Assembly: GCA_017541145.1 (NCBI GenBank)
Contig: JAFXZT010000149.1
Coordinates: forward strand, 1 to 44,508
DNA from: Bacteroidales bacterium
GTDB taxonomy: Bacteria; Bacteroidota; Bacteroidia; Bacteroidales; UBA3824
Direction of reading: 5' to 3'
DNA length: 44,508 nucleotides
The notes beneath the pieces were generated by a model. That model saw only the letters and a program-made list of their open reading frames with translations, searched no databases and had not been told where the DNA came from. Both the position numbers and the translations under genes were made by a program. The stretch's first letter is position 1, and every line of letters starts with the position of its first letter. This document shows positions 26,718 through 35,407 of the stretch, piece after piece.

Positions 26718-27698
26718 ATGAAAAAAACGATAGCCGTATTACTTGCAGTAATATTTTCAGTAGGCTCGGCATTTGCACAACAAGCTCAATGGAAAAATTC
26801 AAGACACAGCGTATTTGCCGGCGGCGGTATCAACGTATTTATGGGTGACTTAGGTGGCGGTAGCGGAAAAGGTAGCCATTTCCTTGCATTCAAAGATATG
26901 GACAACAAAGCCACTAATCCTTCATTTACTATTGGTTATAAATACAAATTAACTGAACGTTTTTCTTTGAGAGCAAATGTATTATATTCAATTGTAAAAG
27001 CTGACGATGCTTCTTCTGAGAATGTATCAAGATATGAAAGAAACTTTAACTTTAAAAGTAACTTTTGGGATTTAGGTGGAAGCGTTGACTTTTATTTCAT
27101 CAAGGAAAAAGAAGTTCCGGTTTACGCAAGACTTAGCTTTTGGAAAAGATGGTCTGCTTACGTTTTCGTAGGATTAAGCGGTTTGAGATACAACCCTAAA
27201 GGTCAAGATCCTTACACTGGAGATTGGGTAGAGCTCAGACCTCTTCATACTGAAGGTCAAACTACCGGTGTTGCTTACCAAACTTTGGACAAACACGGTA
27301 AATTGGTAACTGTAGAATCTGAAAAAGAATATGGCAAATGGACTTTATCTTATCCTTTTGGTATCGGTGTTAAATGCCAAGTAACTAGAAGATGGGATAT
27401 CGGTTTGGAATTTGCTCAAAGATATACATTCTCTGACCATTTGGATGACTGCGGTAGCGACTACTATTTCAACTACGCTGAATTGGGTATTACTCCTCCA
27501 AGCGATTTAACTCCTATTATGGCTGATAAACACATGAATGAAAACGGTGAAATCGATCCGGAAAAATACTTAACCGGTAGACAAGGTCGTAGCAACTCTG
27601 ACTACAGAGATGCTTATTGGACTCTTTTGTTAACTCTTCACTACAAATTCAAGAGCAACAAGGGTACTCCTTACAACCACAGACCAAAATATATGTAA
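26718..27698 (+). CDS. DUF6089 outer-membrane beta-barrel protein (PorG-like), copy 2
   Basis: 326 residues. Signal peptide of about 20 residues (ending SAFAQ), barrel motifs parallel to copy 1: FAGGGINVFMGDLGGGSGKG, TNPSFTIGYKYKLTERFSLRA, FWDLGGSVDFYFIKEKEVP and AYVFVGLSGLRYNPKG. It clearly arose by tandem duplication of the neighbour. The codon choice leans more to GGT, GCT and AAC than in the neighbour, as in highly expressed genes (impression, not computed). It is followed by a strong terminator at 27721. T9SS-related role is inferred from the family. Confidence 0.8.
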   Translation: MKKTIAVLLAVIFSVGSAFAQQAQWKNSRHSVFAGGGINVFMGDLGGGSGKGSHFLAFKDMDNKATNPSFTIGYKYKLTERFSLRANVLYSIVKADDASSENVSRYERNFNFKSNFWDLGGSVDFYFIKEKEVPVYARLSFWKRWSAYVFVGLSGLRYNPKGQDPYTGDWVELRPLHTEGQTTGVAYQTLDKHGKLVTVESEKEYGKWTLSYPFGIGVKCQVTRRWDIGLEFAQRYTFSDHLDDCGSDYYFNYAELGITPPSDLTPIMADKHMNENGEIDPEKYLTGRQGRSNSDYRDAYWTLLLTLHYKFKSNKGTPYNHRPKYM

Positions 27699-27720
27699 GA
27701 TTCATAATAAAATTAATATA

Positions 27721-27757
27721 CAAAAAAACCGAACTGAATTTCAGCTCGGTTTTTTTG
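27721..27757 (+). terminator. Intrinsic terminator after the DUF6089 pair
   Basis: CCGAACTGAA and TTCAGCTCGG form a stem with one mismatch, flanked by seven A and seven T residues. It would act on the plus strand and could work on both strands. Confidence 0.85.
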
Positions 27758-27840
27758 TGCCTCATCATGAAAGATACTACAATAATTGCAACTTCAAAAT
27801 ATCCCCGAATGACAACATCTTAATTTCTAAAACATCTCAA

Positions 27841-27892
27841 AACAAAAAATCCCTTACTTATCCGATAATCATAACTCGAACAAGTAAGGGAA
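27841..27892 (-). terminator. Intrinsic terminator of the rpe gene
   Basis: TCCCTTACTT (27850-27859) and AAGTAAGGGA (27882-27891) form a perfect 10-bp stem; on the minus strand it is followed by ATTTTTTGTTTT. It lies 28 bp past the rpe stop. Confidence 0.8.
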
Positions 27893-27919
27893 ATAATCTC
27901 TGTAGAAAATATATCCGAA

Positions 27920-28585
27920 TTAATATTTTACCGGATATTTCAACAATCTGACATTTGCATCAAAATCTTTTGCTGCGAAAAGATAACTTCCTGATACAAA
28001 AACGTCTACACCGGCATCTGCCAACTTATAAGCGTTTGTATTATCAACGCCGCCATCTACCTGTATCAACGCTGAGGAATTATTTTTTAAGATCATCTCT
28101 TTGCAACGGCTGATTTTGGAATATGAATGCTCTATAAACTTCTGACCTCCAAAGCCCGGATTTACTGTCATAATCAAGACCATATCAAGATCTGAAACTA
28201 TATCTTCCAACAATGTGACTGAAGTTGCAGGATTGAGCGCGATACCACACTTACAACCCATTGACTTGATTTGAGATACCAATCGGTGGATATGTGTACA
28301 CGCCTCATAATGAAATGTCAACATCCCGGCACCCTCTTTGATAAACCTCTCGGCATAATTATCAGGATTTACTATCATAAGATGTACGTCCAACATCTTT
28401 TCTGAATGTTTCTTAAATGCCTTTACTACCGGCAATCCAAATGTGATGTTAGGCACAAAAACACCATCCATCACATCTATATGTACCCAATCGGCACTAC
28501 TTTTATTGATTTTCTTGGCTTCCGACTCAATATTGGCATGATCACATGACAATATCGACGGCGATACAATCAAGGTTTTATCCAT
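27920..28585 (-). CDS. rpe: Ribulose-phosphate 3-epimerase
   Basis: 221 residues, normal length for this TIM-barrel enzyme. It interconverts ribulose 5-phosphate and xylulose 5-phosphate in the cytoplasmic pentose phosphate pathway. VSPSILSCDHANI, VHIDVMDGVFVPNITFGLP (metal-site His and Asp), LDVHLMIVNP, TFHYEA, GIALNPAT, VLIMTVNPGFGGQKF and IQVDGGVDNTNA are all present. Single-gene transcript with its own terminator and a probable promoter at 28611. Confidence 0.97.
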   Translation of the reverse strand: MDKTLIVSPSILSCDHANIESEAKKINKSSADWVHIDVMDGVFVPNITFGLPVVKAFKKHSEKMLDVHLMIVNPDNYAERFIKEGAGMLTFHYEACTHIHRLVSQIKSMGCKCGIALNPATSVTLLEDIVSDLDMVLIMTVNPGFGGQKFIEHSYSKISRCKEMILKNNSSALIQVDGGVDNTNAYKLADAGVDVFVSGSYLFAAKDFDANVRLLKYPVKY

Positions 28586-28610
28586 TTTTTATTACCTATT
28601 AATTTTTTTG

Positions 28611-28618
28611 CAAAATTA
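28611..28618 (-). promoter_or_regulatory. Candidate -7 element for rpe
   Basis: On the minus strand TAATTTTG, 25 bp before the rpe ATG. A TTTTG occurs 15 bp upstream, a spacing shorter than the consensus. Lies in the 112-bp divergent gap shared with the deoxynucleoside kinase gene. Confidence 0.4.
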
Positions 28619-28697
28619 ATAAAAGTATTTTTCCAAAATTGTTTTTCTATTACTAATTTTACACAATTATTTTTAGGAACATTAATTCTGTTATATC

Positions 28698-29303
28698 ATG
28701 CACATCGCTATCGCAGGAAATATTGGATCAGGCAAAACTACGCTTACTAACAAATTAGCTAAGCATTACAACTGGACTCCTAATTACGAAGATGCGGAAC
28801 AAAATCCGTATCTCAATGATTTCTATAATGATATGCCACGTTGGGCGTTTAATCTGCAAGTGTATTTTCTTCACAGCAGACTAAAAAAGATACTTGAATG
28901 TAAGAACTCAGGTCAACATGTTATCCAAGATAGAACTATCTATGAGGATGCGTATATCTTTGCCGCCAATCTTTATGATATGAATCTGATGTCCGAAAGA
29001 GACTACAGAAATTATCTCGATATATTTGAATTCACAACTTCACTCCTGCAAGCCCCTGATTTGCTTATATATCTGAGAGCAAATGTTCCTACTCTGATTA
29101 AACAGATTAAAAAACGCGGACGGCAATACGAACAAAGCATCAGCCCCGATTATTTAACCAAACTGAATCAAAAATACGACCTCTGGTCTCAATCTTATAA
29201 CAGCGGTAAAATCCTTACTATTGACGTAGAAAATTTAGACTTTGCAAATTCTGACAAAGATTTTATTTCAGTAACCAAACTTATTGACGAGAAACTGAAA
29301 TAA
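28698..29303 (+). CDS. Deoxynucleoside kinase
   Basis: 201 residues, typical of bacterial deoxyadenosine/deoxyguanosine-type kinases. It phosphorylates deoxynucleosides for salvage in the cytoplasm. P-loop GNIGSGKT at residues 7-14, YEDAEQNPYLNDFY (substrate-binding Glu region), VIQDRTIYEDAYIF in place of the common DRS motif, LLIYLRANVPTLIKQIKKRGR lid region with the arginines. The next gene, the GH3 lipoprotein, begins 35 bp later on the same strand. Which nucleoside is preferred cannot be read from sequence. Confidence 0.93.
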   Translation: MHIAIAGNIGSGKTTLTNKLAKHYNWTPNYEDAEQNPYLNDFYNDMPRWAFNLQVYFLHSRLKKILECKNSGQHVIQDRTIYEDAYIFAANLYDMNLMSERDYRNYLDIFEFTTSLLQAPDLLIYLRANVPTLIKQIKKRGRQYEQSISPDYLTKLNQKYDLWSQSYNSGKILTIDVENLDFANSDKDFISVTKLIDEKLK

Positions 29304-29338
29304 TCTTTTATTTAATTTATAACTAATAACCCAATTAC

Positions 29339-31771
29339 ATGAAAAACAATTTACTAATGGCAATAGGTATTGCAGCCGTTACTATAAGCCTGCATGCCTG
29401 CTCCAACAAACAAAGCGACGAGAATTTCTCCCCGACGAAACAAGAATCGTGGATGACCGACGCTACCAACAACGCGAAACAAATTATCGCGAAATTGTCT
29501 CTCAAAGAAAAACTTGCTCAATTGCAATCAGGAAGTATTTATGTAATAAAAGATGCTTCCGACTCGTTGGGAAATCTCAATTTCGATTCGCTCAAAAAAT
29601 ACTATCCCTACGGAATGGGATTAATGAATATCGATTTCGGTAACACCCCGGGCGAAAAATACTGTAGAACAGTCAACTCACTGAAAGAGTACAACAACAC
29701 TCTAAAAAATCCTATACCGATGATTTTCATAGGTGAAGGTCTTCACGGTCTTATGAGCATGGGTACTACAGTATTCCCTCAGGCAATAGCTCTCGGATGC
29801 AGTTTCGATACTACCCTACTCCGTCAAGTCTACGAAGTAACAGCCGAAGAAGCTAAAGCCAGAGGTATCAACATGCTTTTCTCCCCGATATTGGACCTCG
29901 CCCGCGAACCAAGATTCGGTCGTATCGAAGAGATGTATTCCGAAGACCCTTTCCTTTGCGGTATTTACGGCAAAACTGCTGTTGAAGCTTTTCAAAATGA
30001 AGGTAGCAACGGTCAACTGCAAATGGCTGCCACTCTCAAACATTACATGGGACACGGTCAAGTAGAAGGAGGCAGAAACGTGGCGGCTTATACCGGCTCG
30101 GCAAACGATCTCATGAACAACCATTCCGTACCTTTTGAGATGTGTGTAAAAGCCGGTGTGGCTTGCGTTATGCCTGCTTACAACGATGTATGTGAACTAC
30201 CCGTTACTATCAACGAATGGTTACTCAAAGATGTTTTAAGAAAACAATTCGGATTCAACGGTCTTGTAGTATCCGACCAAAACGCCGTAGACAGGATGTA
30301 TGATGTCAACCATATCGCATCATCTTACCAAGAAGCCGCTGAGATGTCTATCAAACGCGGTATTGACATCGATATTATCGGTCGAGACGGAACATACCAA
30401 TTGTTGGAAGAATCTGTAAAATCCGGAAGACTTTCAGAAAAGGTAATTGACAACGCTTTGCAAAATCTCTTAATCTTAAAATGGCGTTTGGGATTGTTTC
30501 AAAAGGACGAGCCTACCGACATCGCTTACATGAATAGCGTAACAAACAATCAATCTCACAAAGATTTAGCTCGTGAAACAGCAAGAAAGACTATGGTCTT
30601 ACTCAAGAACGACGGCACTTTGCCTTTGGACTCCAATTCAATAAAAAAAATCGCCGTAATTGGTCCTAATGCCAACACTCTTGACTATGGCGGATACACA
30701 GCTGAACCCGTATATCCCGGAGTTACGGTTTTCGACGGTATCAAAAAGTTCGCAGAGCCCAAAGGTATCAAAGTAAACTACGCCGAAGGTTGCCGCTTGT
30801 CCAACTCCCCTATCGGATTTTGGATCAATGATAATCAGGAACTTATCTCGGAGCAAGAAGCTACAAAGCTAATAAACGAAGCCGTAACAGTTGCTAAGAA
30901 TTCCGACATCGTGATACTTTGTATAGGCGAAAACGTTTCGTATTCCCGCGAGGCATGGGGCGAAAACCACAGAGGCGACCGCGACAATCTTGAGCTATTA
31001 GGATATCAAAACCTGTTAGCTCAGAAGATAAAAGCAACCGGCAAACCCGTTATAACACTCATGTTCGGAGGTCGTCCGCTAAATATCAGACCCGTTTTAC
31101 AAAACTCCAACTCTTTGGCACAGTGCTTTTATCTCGGTCAGGAGTGCGGTAACGCTGTTGCCGACGTACTATTCGGAAAATACAATTTCGAGGGAAAACT
31201 CTCAGTATCAATGCCACAATCAGCAGGTTCGATTCCGTGTTATTACAACATGAAACCAAACCGTTTCCGCAGCTATATCTACGAAGAGAGCGGCGACACT
31301 ATTTTCCCGTACACATTCGACACAGTCAACAACAAGTACAACTACGTAGAACACTCTTGGGAACCGCCTGTCAACCACGCAGTTTTCCCGTTCGGTTACG
31401 GACTTAGCTATACCAAATTCCAAATATCAGAGCCTACTTGCGACAATTATAAACTCTCTAAGCAAGAAACTGTTACAATAAAAACCACAGTGAAAAATAT
31501 CGGTGACAGAGAAGGCGCAGAAGTAGTACAACTCTATATTCGCGACGAGTTTGCAAGCGTAGTCCGCCCGATAAAAGAGCTTAAAGCATTTCAAAAGGTT
31601 TACTTAAAACCCGGAGAATCAAAGGATATTGAGTTCAAAATCACTCAAAACGACTTGAAATTCTACAATCAGAAGCTCGAAAAGATTTTTGAACCCGGCA
31701 ATTTCTTAGTTTATGTAGGCTCCAGCTCAAGAGACCGCGACCTCAAGATGACTCATTTTATAATGGAATAA
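29339..31771 (+). CDS. GH3 beta-glucosidase-type glycoside hydrolase, lipoprotein
   Basis: 810 residues with lipobox LHAC (Cys21); the residues after it (SNKQSDE) are less acidic than in the PUL lipoproteins, suggesting a periplasmic rather than surface location. The GH3 N-terminal barrel contains GLHGLMSMGTTVFPQAIALG, RFGRIEEMYSEDP, AATLKHYMGHG, and GLVVSDQNAV with nucleophile Asp313. The GH3 C-terminal domain (about 420-660) has TMVLLKNDGTLPL, AVIGPNA and CIGENVSYSREAWGENHRGDR. A fibronectin-III-like domain closes the protein (about 700-805, NIGDREGAEVVQLYIRD). It releases terminal beta-linked sugars, most likely glucose. It is outside the PUL but could complete glucomannan or beta-glucan breakdown. 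A terminator follows. Confidence 0.93.
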   Translation: MKNNLLMAIGIAAVTISLHACSNKQSDENFSPTKQESWMTDATNNAKQIIAKLSLKEKLAQLQSGSIYVIKDASDSLGNLNFDSLKKYYPYGMGLMNIDFGNTPGEKYCRTVNSLKEYNNTLKNPIPMIFIGEGLHGLMSMGTTVFPQAIALGCSFDTTLLRQVYEVTAEEAKARGINMLFSPILDLAREPRFGRIEEMYSEDPFLCGIYGKTAVEAFQNEGSNGQLQMAATLKHYMGHGQVEGGRNVAAYTGSANDLMNNHSVPFEMCVKAGVACVMPAYNDVCELPVTINEWLLKDVLRKQFGFNGLVVSDQNAVDRMYDVNHIASSYQEAAEMSIKRGIDIDIIGRDGTYQLLEESVKSGRLSEKVIDNALQNLLILKWRLGLFQKDEPTDIAYMNSVTNNQSHKDLARETARKTMVLLKNDGTLPLDSNSIKKIAVIGPNANTLDYGGYTAEPVYPGVTVFDGIKKFAEPKGIKVNYAEGCRLSNSPIGFWINDNQELISEQEATKLINEAVTVAKNSDIVILCIGENVSYSREAWGENHRGDRDNLELLGYQNLLAQKIKATGKPVITLMFGGRPLNIRPVLQNSNSLAQCFYLGQECGNAVADVLFGKYNFEGKLSVSMPQSAGSIPCYYNMKPNRFRSYIYEESGDTIFPYTFDTVNNKYNYVEHSWEPPVNHAVFPFGYGLSYTKFQISEPTCDNYKLSKQETVTIKTTVKNIGDREGAEVVQLYIRDEFASVVRPIKELKAFQKVYLKPGESKDIEFKITQNDLKFYNQKLEKIFEPGNFLVYVGSSSRDRDLKMTHFIME

Positions 31772-31798
31772 TTCACTTCCCATATTATTCTGATGCAC

Positions 31799-31837
31799 GG
31801 CAGTCAATTGATATTCAGTTGACTGCCTTTTTGTTTT
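31799..31837 (+). terminator. Intrinsic terminator after the GH3 gene
   Basis: GGCAGTCAA and TTGACTGCC (perfect 9 bp, 11-nt loop) followed by TTTTTGTTTT, 27 bp after the GH3 stop. Confidence 0.9.
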
Positions 31838-31889
31838 ATATAACATGTCAACAAAATCCGTTAAATGCCAAGGGAGAGGATATTTTTTA

Positions 31890-32262
31890 CAAAAAAAATA
31901 TTACATCGGGGCGAGATTCTGACTTTCAACCTGTTAACAATATTAATATCGGGTCACGGTTCTGACTTTTTTCTCAAGAAAATTGTTATATCAGGTTACG
32001 GTTCTGACATTTTACTTCAAGAAGATTGTCACATCGGGTAGCGGATATGACTTTTCACCTGAGGTAAATTGTCACATCCGACACCCGATATGAGTATCAA
32101 CACCGAGTAAATTATCAGAATCACCACCGGATATGAATATTGTTGACAGGTAAGATGTCAGAACAGTAACCGGATGTGACTTTTTACATCATATCAAATA
32201 TCCCAATTACGTGAAACTCCGAATTGTTTTACTGTAACAAATATCCCAATTACAATCGGATT
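31890..32262. repeat. Degenerate tandem array, 43-bp period (copy 2)
   Basis: About nine diverged units at 42-44-bp spacing. The anchor ATCGGG or its variant begins at 31905, 31948, 31990, 32033, 32076, 32120 and 32163, and AAATATCCCAATTAC recurs exactly 43 bp apart at 32196 and 32239. A companion phrase (GGTTCTGACTTTT / GGATATGACTTTT / CGATATGAGTAT) sits at fixed distance in each unit. ACCTGAGGTAAATTGTCACA near 32057 closely resembles ACCTCAGGTAATTTTGAAT at 278 in the first array, with ATCCGA at the same distance, so both belong to one family. The array fills the gap between a terminated plus-strand gene and a convergent minus-strand gene. No ORF was accepted in it. Confidence 0.8.
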
Positions 32263-32373
32263 ATGATTATATCATCAATTCGATAATCCGTAGAATTGTA
32301 GCGTGTAACGTCTTATGGCAATGCGAAACAGCCGTCGTAACATCCCGCCGTTTTTTCCAACACAAGAAAATAT

Positions 32374-32910
32374 CTAAACTGCTTCTCTGTTGCGGTATGC
32401 GAGCCAGATGCCGGCAAGAAATCCGAACAGATGCGCTTCCCAAGATATTGACGGATTGCTCGGCAACACGCCCCAGATAACTCCGCCGTATAGGAAAAAT
32501 ATTATTACTGAGATGATTATGGTTTTCAAACTGCGTCGGAATAATCCTATTGAAAGCAAAAATCCCAACAAGGCGAATATCACTCCCGACATCCCGATAT
32601 GATAGCTTGACCGCGCTAAGAGCCAAACTAACAATCCGTCAAGAAGGGCTGATTGTATCCATATTTTCCATGCTATTTCGCGGTACATCCAAAAAAGTAC
32701 AAGTGTTAAAACAAAGATACCGCCCGTGTTGGAAACTATATGCGACAATCCGCCATGTATAAACGGCGCAAAGATTATTCCCCACAGACCGTCAAGATGT
32801 CGGGGAAGGATTCCGAATGATGCAAATTCGCCGGGAAAGATAAAGTCTAATAAAAAACTCAGCCACATCAATACTACGATGAAGCCGGAAATTATTGCTG
32901 ATTTTAGCAT
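32374..32910 (-). CDS. Rhomboid family intramembrane serine protease
   Basis: 178 residues, about six hydrophobic segments. The catalytic dyad is visible: Ser108 in IGMSGVIFALLG and His160 in SWEAHLFGFLAGI. FIHGGLSHIVSNT (residues 51-62) is the conserved His/Asn-containing second helix. Rhomboids cleave membrane proteins within the bilayer of the inner membrane. It follows the his operon on the same strand but is separated from hisC by 144 bp with a terminator-like hairpin, so it is probably a separate unit. ATG at 32910; the long minus-strand ORF overlapping its 3' end in another frame is a shadow. Confidence 0.92.
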   Translation of the reverse strand: MLKSAIISGFIVVLMWLSFLLDFIFPGEFASFGILPRHLDGLWGIIFAPFIHGGLSHIVSNTGGIFVLTLVLFWMYREIAWKIWIQSALLDGLLVWLLARSSYHIGMSGVIFALLGFLLSIGLFRRSLKTIIISVIIFFLYGGVIWGVLPSNPSISWEAHLFGFLAGIWLAYRNREAV

Positions 32911-32939
32911 TGTTTACCTCCTTTTTATTATAAATAATC

Positions 32940-32980
32940 AACAAAAACTGAATTTCGTTTGGCAGGAAACTCAGTTTTTG
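32940..32980 (-). terminator. Terminator-like hairpin after hisC
   Basis: AAAAACTGA (32943-32951) and TCAGTTTTT (32971-32979) form a perfect 9-bp stem with a 19-nt loop; the stem ends in T residues on either strand. It lies 75 bp past the hisC stop and before the rhomboid gene. Confidence 0.7.
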
Positions 32981-33054
32981 CAGGTTTTGAGTGTTTTTCT
33001 TTGTTGCGGATTGTCAGACTGTTATCTTGAAGTAAGATGTTAAAAACCTAAAGA

Positions 33055-34080
33055 TTAAAACTTTTTCATTACTTCAAAGAGTTTGTCGTTCTGCTCAGGT
33101 GTCCCCACTGTAATACGGATACAGTTTTGACACTTTGGCATACTATGTCTGGACCTCAGGATGATTCCGTTTTTGAGTACAAAATCCATAAGTTCTTTGT
33201 GACGAGGGGTTTTTATCATGAAGAAGTTGGAGTCTGAGGGGTAAATTTTCTCGATGTACGGGAGTGAAGAAAGATTTTTCATAAGTCTTTCGCGCTCTGA
33301 TATCAAGAGAGTTACCTGTTTTTGGAATCCGTCTAAGTCCTGAAGCTTCTCGATAATTGACTTTTGGGTAAAACCGTCCATATTGTACGGCATTTTTACT
33401 TTGTTTACCATCTTAGCCAATTCTTCTGACATGTATCCGACTCCTGCTCTTAGCGATGCTAAGCCCCATGCTTTGGAGAAGGTTTGTACAACTACCAGAT
33501 TGTCAAAATCTTTGAGGTACTTGATACATGATTCCATGTCAGCAAAATCGTTGTAAGCCTCGTCTACAACTACCAATCCATTGAAATTTTTTACTAGTTC
33601 GAGTATTTTATTTGTATCAAAAGCCTTGCCTGTGGGGTTGTTGGGCGAGCAGATTATTATAATTTTGGTGTTTTGGTCTGCTTTAGCCAAGATGTCAGAA
33701 GGAAGAAAGTCAAAATCGTCGTCTAACATCACTTCCCGAAACTCCACGTCGTTGAGACAGGCGAGTGTGTAATACATCCCATAACTCGGAGCAAGCGAAA
33801 TTACATTATCTTTCTGAGGATTGCAACTAATTCTGTAGAGTAAATCGAGAATTTCGTCGCTGCCGTTACCCATAACCATGTTGGCAACTTTTACACCTTT
33901 GATATTAGCTAATAAGGTTTTTGGGTCAATCTGCAAGGGGTCGGGGTAACGGTTCCAATTTCCGTAGGGGTTTTCGTTGGCATCCAAGAAGATGTAATCT
34001 CCTTTAGCTACCAAATCTCTGGCTGCGGAGTATGCCTCCATATCCCATATATTTTTGCGGACAAATTTTTCTAAGTTCAT
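33055..34080 (-). CDS. hisC: Histidinol-phosphate aminotransferase
   Basis: 341 residues, normal for HisC, a fold-type I PLP enzyme that converts imidazole-acetol phosphate and glutamate to histidinol phosphate. LDANENPYGNWNRYPDP is the N-terminal substrate motif, GNGSDEILDLL and SPNNPTG (145-151) contact the cofactor, VVDEAYNDF holds the PLP-ring Asp, and QTFSKAWGLASLRAG contains the Schiff-base Lys203. It is the third gene of hisGDC, 10 bp after hisD, and is controlled by the attenuator upstream of hisG. Confidence 0.96.
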   Translation of the reverse strand: MNLEKFVRKNIWDMEAYSAARDLVAKGDYIFLDANENPYGNWNRYPDPLQIDPKTLLANIKGVKVANMVMGNGSDEILDLLYRISCNPQKDNVISLAPSYGMYYTLACLNDVEFREVMLDDDFDFLPSDILAKADQNTKIIIICSPNNPTGKAFDTNKILELVKNFNGLVVVDEAYNDFADMESCIKYLKDFDNLVVVQTFSKAWGLASLRAGVGYMSEELAKMVNKVKMPYNMDGFTQKSIIEKLQDLDGFQKQVTLLISERERLMKNLSSLPYIEKIYPSDSNFFMIKTPRHKELMDFVLKNGIILRSRHSMPKCQNCIRITVGTPEQNDKLFEVMKKF

Positions 34081-34090
34081 ATTGTTCGAT

Positions 34091-35368
34091 TTATTTAAGT
34101 CTGACAGTTACAGCGTTTTTGTGAGCATCCAATTGTTCGGCGGCTGCCATAGTTTCGATAGCGGGACCTATTGTACGGATACCTTCTTGCGAGATTGTTT
34201 GGAAGGTGATTTTTTTCATGAACGAATCCATGTTGAGACCGGAATAGGCTTTGGCGGCAGAGCATGTAGGGAGTGTGTGGTTTGTACCTGATGCATAATC
34301 TCCCGCGCTCTCGCATGCGTATTCTCCTATGAATACACTACCCGCATTTACAACTTCTTCGGCGAGTTGGATGGCGTCAACAGTGTTGATTACCAGATGT
34401 TCGGGTGCCCAAAGGTTGGTAAGTCTTACCGATTCGTGATTGTTTTTTGTAACAACGGCAAAACTGTTTTCAAAACTTTTGGCGGCGATATCTTTTCTTG
34501 GCAGCAAATCCAATTGTCGTAATGCTTCCTTTATGATTTCGTCCTTCTTGGATTCGGAGTCTACGAACAATCCGACTTGAGAATCCAATCCGTGTTCGCA
34601 CTGAGAGAGCAAATCGGCAGCTGCATATACGGGATTTGTCTTTTCGTCGGCAATTACAGCCAATTCACTCGGACCGGCAGGCATATCGATTGCGGTTTCC
34701 GATGAGTTGACGAGTTGTTTTGCTACGGTTACGAACCTGTTGCCGGGTCCGAATATCTTGCTGACTTTCGGTACTGTCTCGGTTCCGTAAGCCATGGCGG
34801 CTATAGCTTGAGCTCCTCCTATCTTGAAGACTTTTGTTACGCCCAACAATTTAGCACAGTAAAGCACTACGCTATTGATACTTCCGCCACTACGCGGAGG
34901 CGAACAGAGTACGATTTCCTTGCAGCCCGCCAACTTCGCAGGTATTGCAAGCATCAATACTGTAGAAAACAGCGGTGCACTGCCGCCGGGGATATAGATT
35001 CCTACTTTCTCGATACCGACTGCCTTTTGCCAACATACTATGCCTTTGGAAGTTTCAACCTTTGTTACTTCTTTTTGTAATTGAGATTTGTGAAACTTCT
35101 CGATATTGTCTTTTGCGAGGAGTATTGATTTTTTCAACTCGTCGGGAACTTCGTTTTCAGCTTGGTCGAGTTCATCTTGAGTAGTGAGAAGATTCTCGGG
35201 ACATGACTTATCGAATTTTAAGGTAAGTTCCTTAACAGCCTTGTCGCCGCCGGCTTTTACTTGTTCGAGAACAGATTTTACAATCGGTTCTATTTCCTGA
35301 ACTTGAGATGCCGGTCTTTTTGACTTCTCCAAGAACTCGGCATCATTTGTATATTGTATAGTAAACAT
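34091..35368 (-). CDS. hisD: Histidinol dehydrogenase
   Basis: 425 residues, full length. It oxidises histidinol to histidine in two NAD-dependent steps and needs zinc. GVYIPGG appears as GIYIPGGSAPLFSTVLML, followed by GGAQAIAAMAYGTE, KIFGPGNRFVTVAKQLV, DMPAGPSELAVIADE, the SQCEHGLDSQ zinc/catalytic segment, LWAPEHLVI, and YASGTNHTLPT near the C-terminus, with all the usual metal-site histidines and Asp/Glu. Middle gene of the operon, 39 bp after hisG and 10 bp before hisC. Confidence 0.97.
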   Translation of the reverse strand: MFTIQYTNDAEFLEKSKRPASQVQEIEPIVKSVLEQVKAGGDKAVKELTLKFDKSCPENLLTTQDELDQAENEVPDELKKSILLAKDNIEKFHKSQLQKEVTKVETSKGIVCWQKAVGIEKVGIYIPGGSAPLFSTVLMLAIPAKLAGCKEIVLCSPPRSGGSINSVVLYCAKLLGVTKVFKIGGAQAIAAMAYGTETVPKVSKIFGPGNRFVTVAKQLVNSSETAIDMPAGPSELAVIADEKTNPVYAAADLLSQCEHGLDSQVGLFVDSESKKDEIIKEALRQLDLLPRKDIAAKSFENSFAVVTKNNHESVRLTNLWAPEHLVINTVDAIQLAEEVVNAGSVFIGEYACESAGDYASGTNHTLPTCSAAKAYSGLNMDSFMKKITFQTISQEGIRTIGPAIETMAAAEQLDAHKNAVTVRLK

Positions 35369-35407
35369 CTGCTAATAAATATAAAATGTAATACAATAAC
35401 AGATATT

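Noticed and set aside
32267-32626. 119-codon minus-strand ORF
   Set aside because: Overlaps the 3' half of the rhomboid gene in another frame; the rhomboid frame carries the catalytic Ser and His.
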